A stretch of 64,000 nucleotides of DNA from Trichococcus sp. K1Tr (GTDB lineage Bacteria; Bacillota; Bacilli; Lactobacillales; Aerococcaceae). Below, piece after piece: positions 54,487 through 62,861 of this stretch. Numbering within the stretch: the first letter of the stretch is position 1; each line of letters begins with the position of its first letter. Location: assembly GCF_028309625.1 (NCBI RefSeq), contig NZ_JAQMHR010000002.1:62001-126000 (forward strand), read 5' to 3'. A program made the position numbers and the translations under genes. The notes below the pieces were generated by a model that was not told where the DNA came from, did not search any database, and worked only from the letters and a program-made list of their open reading frames with translations.

Positions 54487-55650
54487 TTAATGGTTATTCA
54501 TTTTTTTCATTTCCGAACGGCTTTCTTCCATATTAGCTTTGTGGAATTTGGAGAAAATAAGGACATAAAGGAAGGCTGCAAGTACAGTGCTTGCATAATT
54601 CACCACCGACAGCAGTGCTCCTGGATAATGCAACCCATTGACATAAACGCCAAGCACTTGGGATCCGACCAATGCGCAAATCATGCTCCATTGTGTGGGT
54701 GCAAAAGAGATTTTGAAGAAATCTTTCCTAAAATAGTCCAGTAACAAGAAAACCGCAAAAATTCCCCAACCGATAGTGATGATGTAGGAAACGGTAAGGA
54801 TAAAGAATGAAAGAGCACGCACATCAAACGCAAAAGCGTTGTGCAAAAAGGATGTGATGCGATAAAAACTTAATCCCAGCAGACAAGTTATCGGAATCAC
54901 CAGAAAAAAGGCCGGAAGGATCGGCTTTTCAGGCAAGCGTGAACTTTTTAACTGTTGATAGGCTAAAAATGAGAACTTTGCGATAAACAGCAGCATGCCA
55001 AGCCCGACTACAAATAAGGAAGCGAATGATGCAATGGAGGCAATGCTAGTGTTTTTTGCCATTGAAGCGATGCCGGTTCCCGTCAAACTGACCAACCCGA
55101 AAGTGAAGACATCAAGGAGCCAAACGAAATTCAATTTACTGAGTTCAATGGTTTTTGTGAACCAGTTTTTAGCGACCCGGAATTCAAGATAGAAGAGTGC
55201 CGCCCATAACAGTCCAAATAACAATAGGGATGGCAACATCATTGCTTGGGTGGAAAGGTCTTTGAAAAAGAATGCGAAAGGTGCCCAGATCACGTTTGTG
55301 GTCATGGAAAAAGAAGCGATAGGCACAAAAGCGGTAATGTTGGTCAAGGGATTCTCCATAAAAGACTTAAGCTGGTTTTTGTTCCGCAGCCATTGTAAAA
55401 AACCTTTAAGAAAAAAAACGGCAATAGCAAAGTTTGCTAATGAGAATAGCAGCATGATTGCAATAAGAAATACGTACATAGCGGACTGGATGCTATCAAA
55501 ATCCGACCAATTAATGTCGGTTAACTTGATGAGGCCGCTGTCGTGCGGAACAGCGAATTGAAGGTAATTAAATGCCATCAAGGCTACCCCTCCAGCTGCA
55601 AGAGCGGCTTGAAATTTTACCGGTGCAAATTTAGTTTTCATATGTTTCAT
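54487..55650 (-). CDS. Polytopic membrane protein linked to DsrE/rhodanese (TsoY-like?)
   Basis: A 387-residue protein with about ten membrane helices, arranged like TDT/SLAC1-type channels and transporters (FAIAVFFLKGFLQWL, IASFSMTTNVIWAPFAFFF, FSFLAYQQLK). It lies six bases after the DsrE gene and is controlled with it. I recall similar proteins named TsoY beside sulfur-metabolism genes, but I am not sure of that match. Transport of a reduced sulfur compound is inferred from neighbours only. Either of two ATG codons (55650, 55641) may be the start. Confidence 0.65.
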   Translation of the reverse strand: MKHMKTKFAPVKFQAALAAGGVALMAFNYLQFAVPHDSGLIKLTDINWSDFDSIQSAMYVFLIAIMLLFSLANFAIAVFFLKGFLQWLRNKNQLKSFMENPLTNITAFVPIASFSMTTNVIWAPFAFFFKDLSTQAMMLPSLLLFGLLWAALFYLEFRVAKNWFTKTIELSKLNFVWLLDVFTFGLVSLTGTGIASMAKNTSIASIASFASLFVVGLGMLLFIAKFSFLAYQQLKSSRLPEKPILPAFFLVIPITCLLGLSFYRITSFLHNAFAFDVRALSFFILTVSYIITIGWGIFAVFLLLDYFRKDFFKISFAPTQWSMICALVGSQVLGVYVNGLHYPGALLSVVNYASTVLAAFLYVLIFSKFHKANMEESRSEMKKMNNH

Positions 55651-55656
55651 CAGCCT

Positions 55657-55977
55657 TTAAAAGGTAATGACGCGATCAGACCACTCCACCAATTCAACAC
55701 AATCATTCATTGTGGAAATGGCGCAAACAGCAAAATCATCCATCATTCTTGATTTAAGGCAGGTTCCACAGGCCAATAACGTACCTTGTGCCTCTTCAAA
55801 TTTTTTCATTTCCTCTGTGACTGTGAATTTTGGATCGTCTATGTTTTCGCATTCTACGGCTTCGCCCATCAAAAATAACTTCACTTCGTGACCCTTTTTC
55901 AAAGCAGTGTTGGCGAAACGGAAAGCATTCCAGGCTTTTTCAGCTTCTTTTGTTTCCAAAATAATACCTAATTTCAT
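55657..55977 (-). CDS. DsrE/DsrF-family sulfur-relay protein
   Basis: A 106-residue protein of the DsrE fold: KLGIILETKEAEKAWNAFRFANTALKKGHEVKLFLMGEAVEC, then GTLLACGTCLKSR with a Cys pair. Such cysteines carry persulfide sulfur between partners such as rhodaneses and TusA. It is the first gene of a two-gene operon and is preceded by the ArsR-type palindrome. Confidence 0.85.
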   Translation of the reverse strand: MKLGIILETKEAEKAWNAFRFANTALKKGHEVKLFLMGEAVECENIDDPKFTVTEEMKKFEEAQGTLLACGTCLKSRMMDDFAVCAISTMNDCVELVEWSDRVITF

Positions 55978-56023
55978 CTTATTCGCTCCAATCGGTTATT
56001 TGTTCAATATCAGAATTTTTAAT

Positions 56024-56047
56024 CTATTCAATAGATTAATTGAATAG
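56024..56047. promoter_or_regulatory. Operator of the dsrE operon
   Basis: CTATTCAAT, six bases, ATTGAATAG is a perfect 9-6-9 palindrome about 50 bases before the DsrE start, matching the regulator's own site at 53701-53724. Confidence 0.75.
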
Positions 56048-56209
56048 GTGAATTATAAGCATTCTACATTGACCTGTCAATCTTTTCTTTACGATAATGA
56101 TGGGATATATAACGAATGACTAATCGGTCCCCATGCGAATCGTGTATAATATAGGAAACAACGAGAGATTCGCTGACTAAGAGAGCGAATGGAACCAGGG
56201 GGAATTTGT

Positions 56210-57934
56210 ATGACAGATGCATTGAAAAGATTGATCCAGGCTGCACAGCAACCGGAGGAAGCGGACCTTATCATCCAAAACGGAACAGTAGTGGATGTGT
56301 TTTCGCTGGAGACCTTTGAAGCGGACGTTGCGATCAAAGATGGATACATCGTCGGCATCGGTACCTATCCGTACGGAAAGCAAGTAGTGGATGCTTCAGG
56401 CAAGTATGTCATGCCGGGCTTTATCGACGGGCATATCCATATCGAATCGACGATGGTCACGCCGTCGGAATTTTCGCGTGCGCTCATCAAACACGGCGTG
56501 ACGACCGTTGTGACTGATCCGCATGAAATCGCGAACGTAGCGGGAAAAGTCGGGATCGACTTTATGCTGGAGGACGCCGCCAACGCCGACATGGATATCC
56601 TGATGAAGCTGCCTTCGTGTGTGCCGGCAACGCCCTTCGAGCAGAACGGGGCAACGCTGACTGCGGATGATCTCCGTCCTTATTTGACCCATCCGACCGT
56701 TATCGGTTTGGCGGAAGTGATGGATTATCCATCTGTTTTGAATGCAAATCCGGATATGCTTGAGAAAATCCATATGACGATCGAAGCAGGAATGATGGTC
56801 GATGGCCATGCAGCCGGTTTGCCGGAAGCTGCCTTGAATGTCTACAGCACAGCGGGAATCCGCAACGATCATGAGGCGGTGACGGCGGAAGAGGCGATTG
56901 CGCGGGTACGCCGGGGCATCCATGTGTTGGTGCGGGAAGGTTCGGCCGCGAAAGATCTATTGGCGCTGCTGCCGGCCATCAACGAAAGGAACAGCCGCCG
57001 TTTTTCATTCTGCACAGACGATAAACATCTGGACGAGTTGGCCGAAGAAGGAACCGTCAATTATGCCGCGCAACTGGCGATTCAACAAGGTTTGGACCCG
57101 CTGATCGCCATCCAGATGGCTACGCTCAACAATGCAGTGTGCCACGGCATCCATGACAAAGGCGCAATTGCACCAGGCTATCTTGCGGATATCCTGATCA
57201 CAGACAGCCTGGAGACTCTGCATCCGGAAACAATCATCAAAGGAGGACGTTTGCTGGATCTGGGGGCTTTAAGGAGCGTCCGCGCAACTGTCCCGGAGGC
57301 TGTCCGATCCTCCCTTCATTTAAAGAAAGTGACAAAAGACGACTTGCAGATCCCGCTTCAAAATGGACAAAAGGCTTGGGTGATCGGTGTTGTGCCGGGC
57401 CGGATCATTACGGAGAAAATCGCAGCGGATGTGAGGACGGAAGACGGATTCTTTGTTGCGGATCCGCAAAATGATCAAGTGAAGATGGTAGTGTGCGAAC
57501 GCCATCACCAAACCGGCAGCATCGGGGCTGGCATCGTCAGCGGACTCGGTCTGAAACGGGGCGCCATCGCTTCGACTGTAGCCCATGATTCGCATAATCT
57601 GGTCGTTGCCGGAACGAATGATGAAGATATGCTGCTGGCGATCGAGGAGGCGGAACGGATGCAAGGCGGACTCGTAATCGTTGAGGGCGGAAAGGTGCTG
57701 GCGTCAGTCCCGCTGCGGGTCGGCGGCATCATGTCGGAAAAACCCTACGAAGAAGTGATTGAGGAACTGCATCAGTTGCATGAGCAGTTGTCTACGCTTG
57801 CGGAGGAATCGCAGAACATTTTCATGATCCTCTCGTTCCTGTGCTTGCCGGTCATTCCTCGTCTGAAACTGACGGATAAAGGATTGTTTGATGTGGATTC
57901 CTTCCAGCATATCGAAGTGGGAATTCCGATGTAA
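56210..57934 (+). CDS. ade: Adenine deaminase
   Basis: A 574-residue amidohydrolase that converts adenine to hypoxanthine and ammonia. Metal-site motifs: MPGFIDGHIHIESTMV, TTVVTDPHEIANVAG, DGHAAGLPEAALNVY and FCTDDKHLDELAEEG. The C-terminal VVCERHHQTGSIGAGIVSGLGLKRGAIASTVAHDSHNLVVAGTND is characteristic of the bacterial family. The ATG at 56210 follows CAGGGGGAATTT; an ATG seven codons earlier lacks a ribosome site. It is a single gene. Confidence 0.95.
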   Translation: MTDALKRLIQAAQQPEEADLIIQNGTVVDVFSLETFEADVAIKDGYIVGIGTYPYGKQVVDASGKYVMPGFIDGHIHIESTMVTPSEFSRALIKHGVTTVVTDPHEIANVAGKVGIDFMLEDAANADMDILMKLPSCVPATPFEQNGATLTADDLRPYLTHPTVIGLAEVMDYPSVLNANPDMLEKIHMTIEAGMMVDGHAAGLPEAALNVYSTAGIRNDHEAVTAEEAIARVRRGIHVLVREGSAAKDLLALLPAINERNSRRFSFCTDDKHLDELAEEGTVNYAAQLAIQQGLDPLIAIQMATLNNAVCHGIHDKGAIAPGYLADILITDSLETLHPETIIKGGRLLDLGALRSVRATVPEAVRSSLHLKKVTKDDLQIPLQNGQKAWVIGVVPGRIITEKIAADVRTEDGFFVADPQNDQVKMVVCERHHQTGSIGAGIVSGLGLKRGAIASTVAHDSHNLVVAGTNDEDMLLAIEEAERMQGGLVIVEGGKVLASVPLRVGGIMSEKPYEEVIEELHQLHEQLSTLAEESQNIFMILSFLCLPVIPRLKLTDKGLFDVDSFQHIEVGIPM

Positions 57935-57976
57935 GGTTACTTTCTTCCCTGTTGTCCGGAAAGGTGGTGGTTCTTT

Positions 57977-59026
57977 ATGGCGATTTCATTCGGTGAATTC
58001 ATTCAGTTGCTGCTGTCGAGCCCGGCTATTGCGATAACGGTGGCCTTGACTCTGGGCGTGGTTTTGGTGAACGGGTGGACGGACGCGCCGAACGCCATCG
58101 CCACCTGCGTTTCGACAAGAAGCATGACTCCGCGCAATGCCATCCTGATGGCGGCGGTGTTCAATTTTTCAGGCGTTTTTGTGATGACGGCGATCAATGC
58201 CAAGGTTGCCCAGACGATGGCGAAGATGGTTGATTTTGGCGGGAATACGGAAGATGCGGTCGTGGCGCTGTGTGCGGCGCTCTTCGCGATTGTGGTATGG
58301 GCCACTGCGGCCTGGTATTTTGGCATCCCGACAAGCGAAAGCCATGCTTTGATCGCCGGGGTGTCGGGGGCTGCGATCGCGTTGCAGGGTGGCATCGGTG
58401 GCATCAATGGGGCGGAATGGATTAAGGTGCTTTATGGCCTGGTGCTTTCCACGGTTATGGGTTTATTTTTGGGTTTCCTTGTCGTGAAACTGGTCGGCGC
58501 GCTGTTCAAGGACATCGAGCGGCAAAGCACGACAACCTTCTTCCGCAACAGCCAGATTGCCGGTGCGGCAGCGATGGCCTTCATGCATGGGGCCCAGGAC
58601 GGCCAGAAGTTCATCGGGATTTTTCTGCTGGGTATTGCCTTGTCGCAAGGAAATGACGCGACCGATTTCATTATCCCTGTCTGGCTGATGCTGTTGTGTT
58701 CCACAGTCATGGCCTTGGGAACAGCGATCGGAGGCGGGAAAATCATCAAGACGGTAGGGGTCAACATGGTGAAGCTGGAGACCTATCAAGGCTTCAGCGC
58801 TGATTTTGCCGGTGCCGTGAGCCTCTTGACGGCTTCCCTCTTTGGGCTGCCGGTGAGTACGACCCACACGAAGACGACGGCCATCATGGGAGTGGGCGCG
58901 GGCAGGCATCTGTCGAGCGTGAACTGGCTGACGGTCAAGGAAATGGTTTTCACGTGGGTGTTGACATTTCCAGGCTGCGGCCTTGTCGGGTATTTGATGG
59001 CAAAGCTGTTCATTCGGATATTCTAG
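57977..59026 (+). CDS. PiT-family inorganic phosphate transporter
   Basis: A 349-residue membrane protein with about ten helices. It has the duplicated PiT signature: GWTDAPNAIATCVSTR near the N-terminus and MHGAQDGQKFIGIF in the second half, plus GIPTSESHALIAGVSGAAIA and GLPVSTTHTKTTAIMG. It imports metal-phosphate or phosphate with protons or sodium. AAAGGTGGTGG precedes the ATG. Thirteen bases separate it from the DUF47 gene. Confidence 0.93.
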   Translation: MAISFGEFIQLLLSSPAIAITVALTLGVVLVNGWTDAPNAIATCVSTRSMTPRNAILMAAVFNFSGVFVMTAINAKVAQTMAKMVDFGGNTEDAVVALCAALFAIVVWATAAWYFGIPTSESHALIAGVSGAAIALQGGIGGINGAEWIKVLYGLVLSTVMGLFLGFLVVKLVGALFKDIERQSTTTFFRNSQIAGAAAMAFMHGAQDGQKFIGIFLLGIALSQGNDATDFIIPVWLMLLCSTVMALGTAIGGGKIIKTVGVNMVKLETYQGFSADFAGAVSLLTASLFGLPVSTTHTKTTAIMGVGAGRHLSSVNWLTVKEMVFTWVLTFPGCGLVGYLMAKLFIRIF

Positions 59027-59038
59027 GGGGAGCCGATT

Positions 59039-59671
59039 ATGTTCAAAAAGAAGACGGAAAAGTTGGATTATTTCGATGAATTCATCAAGCTTGCCGAATG
59101 GGGCGTCCAATCGGCGGAATTCCTGAAGCAGGTACTGGCGGATTATCCGGTCGCTGATCTCAGCCAAAAATTGGACGAGATGCATGAGATCGAACATAAT
59201 GCCGACCTCGCGAAATATAGGCTGATGCGCTATATGTATAACGATCTGTTGCCGCCTTTCGATAGGCAGGATGTGATTGCGCTGGTCACCAGTCTGGACC
59301 ATGCCATCGACATGATTGAGGATGTCATGATCCATATTGAGATCTATCAACCGCAGAACATCACCCCGGAAATCAACCAATTCCTGGATCTGGTGGAAAA
59401 ATCAGCCGAGGAATTGCTTACAGCGGTGCGGCTACTGAAAACCTACAAGAAATCGCAAAAAGAGATCCACGTAGTCATCGACCGGATCAATGCCTGTGAG
59501 ACGGAAGGCGATCTGCTCTACATCCACTCCATGCGCGACCTCTATCAGAGCAATGCGGATGCCGTCAGTATCGTCATCCTGGGCAAAATCTATAAATCGC
59601 TGGAGGATTGCTGTGACGCCTTCAAGGACGTGACCAAATTCGTGGAAGAGATTGCGTTGAAATACTCATAG
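59039..59671 (+). CDS. DUF47/PhoU-like partner of the phosphate transporter
   Basis: A 210-residue helical protein of the DUF47 (PhoU-like) family: MFKKKTEKLDYFDEFIKLAEWGVQSAEFL, MHEIEHNADLAKYRLMRYM, DVIALVTSLDHAIDMIEDVM and CETEGDLLYIHSMRDLY. Such proteins are nearly always encoded beside PiT transporters and are thought to control them. GGGGGAGCCG precedes the ATG. Confidence 0.92.
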   Translation: MFKKKTEKLDYFDEFIKLAEWGVQSAEFLKQVLADYPVADLSQKLDEMHEIEHNADLAKYRLMRYMYNDLLPPFDRQDVIALVTSLDHAIDMIEDVMIHIEIYQPQNITPEINQFLDLVEKSAEELLTAVRLLKTYKKSQKEIHVVIDRINACETEGDLLYIHSMRDLYQSNADAVSIVILGKIYKSLEDCCDAFKDVTKFVEEIALKYS

Positions 59672-59689
59672 CCCGGCAGATGTAAAATA

Positions 59690-59737
59690 AAAAAATCCCT
59701 ACAAGTCAGAAATTTTCTGACTTGTAGGGATTTTTAG
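59690..59737. terminator. Bidirectional terminator of the pit operon
   Basis: AAAAATCCCTACAAGTCAGAAA pairs with TTTCTGACTTGTAGGGATTTTT, a very stable stem. Confidence 0.95.
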
Positions 59738-59819
59738 CAACAATACATCATTCAAAAATGTTCATCAATCATGATTCGTTGCCTGATGAACGAAATTATT
59801 TAGAATAGCATGGAGTCAT

Positions 59820-60056
59820 TTACTCAGCGGGACAACTAAGATTTTCATCTTTGTCTCGGGCATGCATACTTACGCCGTTCATCTGATGGTCGTCTTGTGC
59901 GTGGTGACGAAGATGAGTTGCATGGCTACGTACATACTGACCGTGATTTTCAAATGTCGTAGTATCCATCATCGCTGCTTCTACGGGAGTTGCGACAGCG
60001 AAGGTGGTCAATGCAGTAAAAGAAATCAGGCCAATCATCAAATATTTTTTCTTCAT
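59820..60056 (-). CDS. Small secreted His-rich protein
   Basis: A 78-residue protein with signal peptide (KKKYLMIGLISFTALTTFAVATPVEA). The mature part of about 50 residues contains nine His (HGQYVRSHATHLRHHAQDDHQMNGVSMHA), Met residues and one Cys near the C-terminus. Metal binding is likely from composition. No family recognised. AAGGAAGGAAGAAC precedes the ATG. Confidence 0.55.
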   Translation of the reverse strand: MKKKYLMIGLISFTALTTFAVATPVEAAMMDTTTFENHGQYVRSHATHLRHHAQDDHQMNGVSMHARDKDENLSCPAE

Positions 60057-60214
60057 GGGTAAGTTCTTCCTTCCTTTTTATAAACTGGCTATAGTTTATG
60101 AGACTGTTTTCGTGTTGTTGATCGAACAAAAGGAATAATCAACAACGCGGGATCGCTTGATCCTTCTTCAGTATACTAAGGAAGTATGTAGAACAGATGT
60201 AGATGACAAAAATA

Positions 60215-60268
60215 GATGAATTCAATTAAATTAACTAAGTTGAATTCATCGAAACAGTATGCCATAAT
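60215..60268 (+). promoter_or_regulatory. Inverted repeat and promoter upstream of the SAM-I riboswitch
   Basis: GATGAATTCAA (60215-60225) and TTGAATTCATC (60240-60250) are exact inverted repeats. The right arm contains TTGAAT (60240-60245), which lies 17 bases before CATAAT (60263-60268). A repressor on this repeat would cover the -35. Confidence 0.5.
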
Positions 60269-60284
60269 ATTCTTGAAAACTAAA

Positions 60285-60448
60285 TAACTTCTTTATCACG
60301 AGAGATTGAGGGACTGGCCCGATGACATCTCAGCAACCGACCACCGCATGAACGCGGCGGCAAGGTGCTAAATCCTGCAGAGCAATCTGAGAGATAAGAA
60401 GAGCAAAGCGACATTCCCGACTCTTCTTGTAATAAGAAGGGTTTTTTG
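60285..60448 (+). ncRNA. SAM-I (S-box) riboswitch with terminator
   Basis: The core matches S-box: AGAGATTGAGGGACTGGCCC, GATGACATCTCAGCAACC, GGCAAGGTGCTAAATCCTGC and GAGCAATCTGAGAGATAAGAAG. P1 forms between CTTCTTTATC and GATAAGAAG. The expression platform ends in the hairpin CTTCTT/AAGAAG followed by GGTTTTTTG. High SAM should terminate transcription before the gene at 60480. Confidence 0.93.
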
Positions 60449-60479
60449 TTTTCGAAAAAACAATTTGGAGGGAAAGACG

Positions 60480-60770
60480 ATGACAATGACAAAAGAACAA
60501 TTTGAACGCTGCGAAAGAATGGAAGCTGCAGGCGGCCCAAAAAGCCAAGCCGAGGCCATGCTGTATCATCAGTACAAGCAGCAAAAACAACAACTAGTTG
60601 ATGCAAGGAAGGCCGGAAAAGAACATTTCCAGAGTGACATACTCGAAAAATTGTTGGAAGTACAGCAGCTTGAACGCAGCATCGAAAAGCTGCAGAGACA
60701 GCTTCAGAACGAGAAGCTTGCCTTGGAAAACATGACCGAAACACTGGTGCTCTTGGGGGATGAACTGTAA
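60480..60770 (+). CDS. SAM-riboswitch-controlled coiled-coil protein of unknown function
   Basis: A 96-residue soluble, highly helical protein rich in Gln, Glu and Lys (YHQYKQQKQQLVDARKAG, LLEVQQLERSIEKLQRQLQ). No signal peptide, membrane helix or enzyme motif. The ATG at 60480 follows GGAGGGAAAG; the riboswitch terminator ends about 30 bases upstream, so control by SAM is direct. The function is unknown to me; a link to methionine or sulfur metabolism is inferred from the riboswitch alone. Confidence 0.7.
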   Translation: MTMTKEQFERCERMEAAGGPKSQAEAMLYHQYKQQKQQLVDARKAGKEHFQSDILEKLLEVQQLERSIEKLQRQLQNEKLALENMTETLVLLGDEL

Positions 60771-60880
60771 AGGAATCGACCGGAGTCAGTGTGATACTGT
60801 GTTTTTTGGCGTGGACGGTGCTCTACAATTTACTGTTCAAGTGAGTCGGGTTTCCGGGATGCGAGAGTCGAGTGGTCCTG

Positions 60881-61373
60881 TCAATAGAACTCGACGACTG
60901 CATCCTCGAAGCCGTTGGAACTCAAAAAAGAAGTCAGCAATGACTCGACTCTTTTATCCGCTTCATCCAAAAAGCCCTGACTGATTTTCTCTTCTTCTAG
61001 TAGTTGTTGTTTATTGACGTTTATTTCGTCAAAAATTATCTGGCTGGGATAATCCGAAAAAATAGTGCCTTTGATGTCTTCGACTCTCGTTTTTTCGGTC
61101 TCCACAACGTTATCGAGTATCTGGGATTTTGGGACTCTGACTGATAATTGCTTGATTTCTTCGGTATAGGTCATCTGAAGTTCAGAAAGATCGGTCCCGG
61201 CTTTCAGATAGCCGGAATACTCAATCAGCTTAATGGCTTCCGCATAGTCAAAATCACCGAAACCGAATAGGTCAAAACTCTTGTCTGTTCGTGCGGGTGG
61301 AAATCAAATCGGTTTCGGTGAATATGAAATATCCTGCCATCCCAATAACCAATAATAGTAGTATTTTTTTCAT
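60881..61373 (-). pseudogene. Decayed DUF4230 paralogue (frameshift and internal deletion)
   Basis: The start (MKKILLLLVIGMAGYFIFTE, at 61373) encodes the membrane anchor, then stops after RTNRQEF. In another frame the same DNA continues as RTDKSFDLF, AEAIKLIEYSGYLKAGTDLSEL, SQILDNVVETEKTRVEDIKGTIFSDYPSQII, clearly homologous to the intact gene at 21377-21985. About 40 codons between the anchor and RTDKSF are missing, and one frameshift is required near 61280. Confidence 0.8.
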
Positions 61374-61582
61374 AACCAAATCTCCTCCTCGGTAATCTTA
61401 ACCCATCAGCGTTTATGCAAAGTGGGTGCGCTATGGTTCCTGTAACGGATTTTTGATTTAAACTAATTGACAATATTTCAACATATTTTTTGGAAATGAT
61501 TTGTAATCTCAAACTAATATTCATTTGATTTTATCGACTGCACTGTGGAATTAGCAATGGGAAGCAAAGAGGAGGAGTGTTT

Positions 61583-61945
61583 ATGAATTTGAAAATGAAG
61601 CGGATCTACGAGGCTCCTAAAAAAACGGACGGATTCCGGATCCTAGTCGACCGGTTGTGGCCGCGTGGTGTCAAGAAGGAGACTGCCCGGCTGGATGCAT
61701 GGCTGAAGGACAGCGCGCCTTCGCCGGATCTGCGCAAATGGTTCGACCACGATCCCGAAAAATTTGCCGCCTTCAAGGAACGGTATGAGGAGGAGCTGGT
61801 GATGAACCCGCCGACAGCTTCTGCCATAGCGGAAATCCTGAAACAGTTGGAAGCGATGGATGTCACATTGGTCTACGCCGCGCGGGACCCTGAAATCAAT
61901 CACGTCGTTGTGCTCCGGGATTTTTTGGAGAAACAGCGAAAATAG
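61583..61945 (+). CDS. DUF488 family protein
   Basis: A 120-residue protein with the DUF488 signature KRIYEAPKKTDGFRILVDRLWPRGVKKE, WLKDSAPSPDLRKWFDHDPEKFAAFKERYEEEL and VTLVYAARDPEINHVVVLRDFLE. The family's function is unknown; its fold is thought to be rhodanese-related. AGGAGGAGTG precedes the ATG. Confidence 0.88.
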   Translation: MNLKMKRIYEAPKKTDGFRILVDRLWPRGVKKETARLDAWLKDSAPSPDLRKWFDHDPEKFAAFKERYEEELVMNPPTASAIAEILKQLEAMDVTLVYAARDPEINHVVVLRDFLEKQRK

Positions 61946-62054
61946 ATGTTTGTTTGCATTTGTTTAGCGAAAGAGCAGTATCCCAAGTGGGTCATAAAAA
62001 CGACTTTAAATTAGGACGGCTTTGTTAGGGGGATATTGCCATCGTTTCAATAGG

Positions 62055-62672
62055 TCATTGATTTTTACCACGAAAATTCTGCCAGTATTTCTTCCTCAAC
62101 ATGTAGTAGAACAGGGCGAAGGGAACACTCATCAAAAAAAGAACCGCTACAACTGGAAAACGCATAATCAACAACAGAAACCCGCCAATCATAGCTAGCA
62201 TCCCCAACGATTGCGCAGGAAATAGCCAAGGAAGCAAGAGACTATTCTTGAGCTTCGTCCGTACCGGTCCATCAAACACCGCATAGAAAACGAAGAAATA
62301 ACAGGTTACCAGAAAGACAAGAACCGCCAAAATGACTAAGGCGGGAAAAATGGAGGGCGAAAACCGCATGATTACCCGGAAATCCAGCCACAAAAACAGA
62401 AAAATCCCATAAAATAAAAAGATGAATCGATTGCTTTCCTTCCAAATTCGCTGATATTCCTGAAAAAAGAAAGGCCCCACTGCAATTTCCCGCTGGTTCC
62501 ATATCAGCTCCCTCAAAACTGCACAGAGGCTTAACGTTGCAGGGCCAATACCCAGCACAACGCCCCCAGCAAATACGCCCAGCAACCACAACAAGTTTAA
62601 ATAGACGAGGGAAGATAACCAATGCATTCCCCGCATTAGAGCATGACTCAACGTACTTTCTGATTCTGACAT
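62055..62672 (-). CDS. YesL-like (DUF624) membrane protein
   Basis: A 205-residue protein with four to five membrane helices. DUF624 landmarks: LVYLNLLWLLGVFAGGVVLGIGPATLSLCAVLRE and FFFQEYQRIWKES. Members sit next to sugar ABC transporter and LacI genes, as here. The ATG at 62672 follows AAAGGG; 19 open codons upstream are not needed. Confidence 0.8.
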   Translation of the reverse strand: MSESESTLSHALMRGMHWLSSLVYLNLLWLLGVFAGGVVLGIGPATLSLCAVLRELIWNQREIAVGPFFFQEYQRIWKESNRFIFLFYGIFLFLWLDFRVIMRFSPSIFPALVILAVLVFLVTCYFFVFYAVFDGPVRTKLKNSLLLPWLFPAQSLGMLAMIGGFLLLIMRFPVVAVLFLMSVPFALFYYMLRKKYWQNFRGKNQ

Positions 62673-62781
62673 AAAGCCCTTTACACCCCTTTTTAATTTT
62701 TCTGTACAGAATGACCAACTCCACCCCATAGTATAAAACGTTTACAAAATTGTCAAATCAACATGGTAATTTAAAAAGTGG

Positions 62782-62810
62782 TTGACAAACATCTCCTGAA
62801 TGCGTATATT
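62782..62810 (+). promoter_or_regulatory. Promoter of the LacI-family gene
   Basis: TTGACA, 17 bases, TATATT. An AGTAAAGCGCTTCATT site (62817-62832) just downstream resembles the operators at 63917-63948, suggesting autoregulation or CcpA control. Confidence 0.85.
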
Positions 62811-62861
62811 TGTGTTAGTAAAGCGCTTCATTTTATAAAGCAACGAGGGAGGAAAATACAA

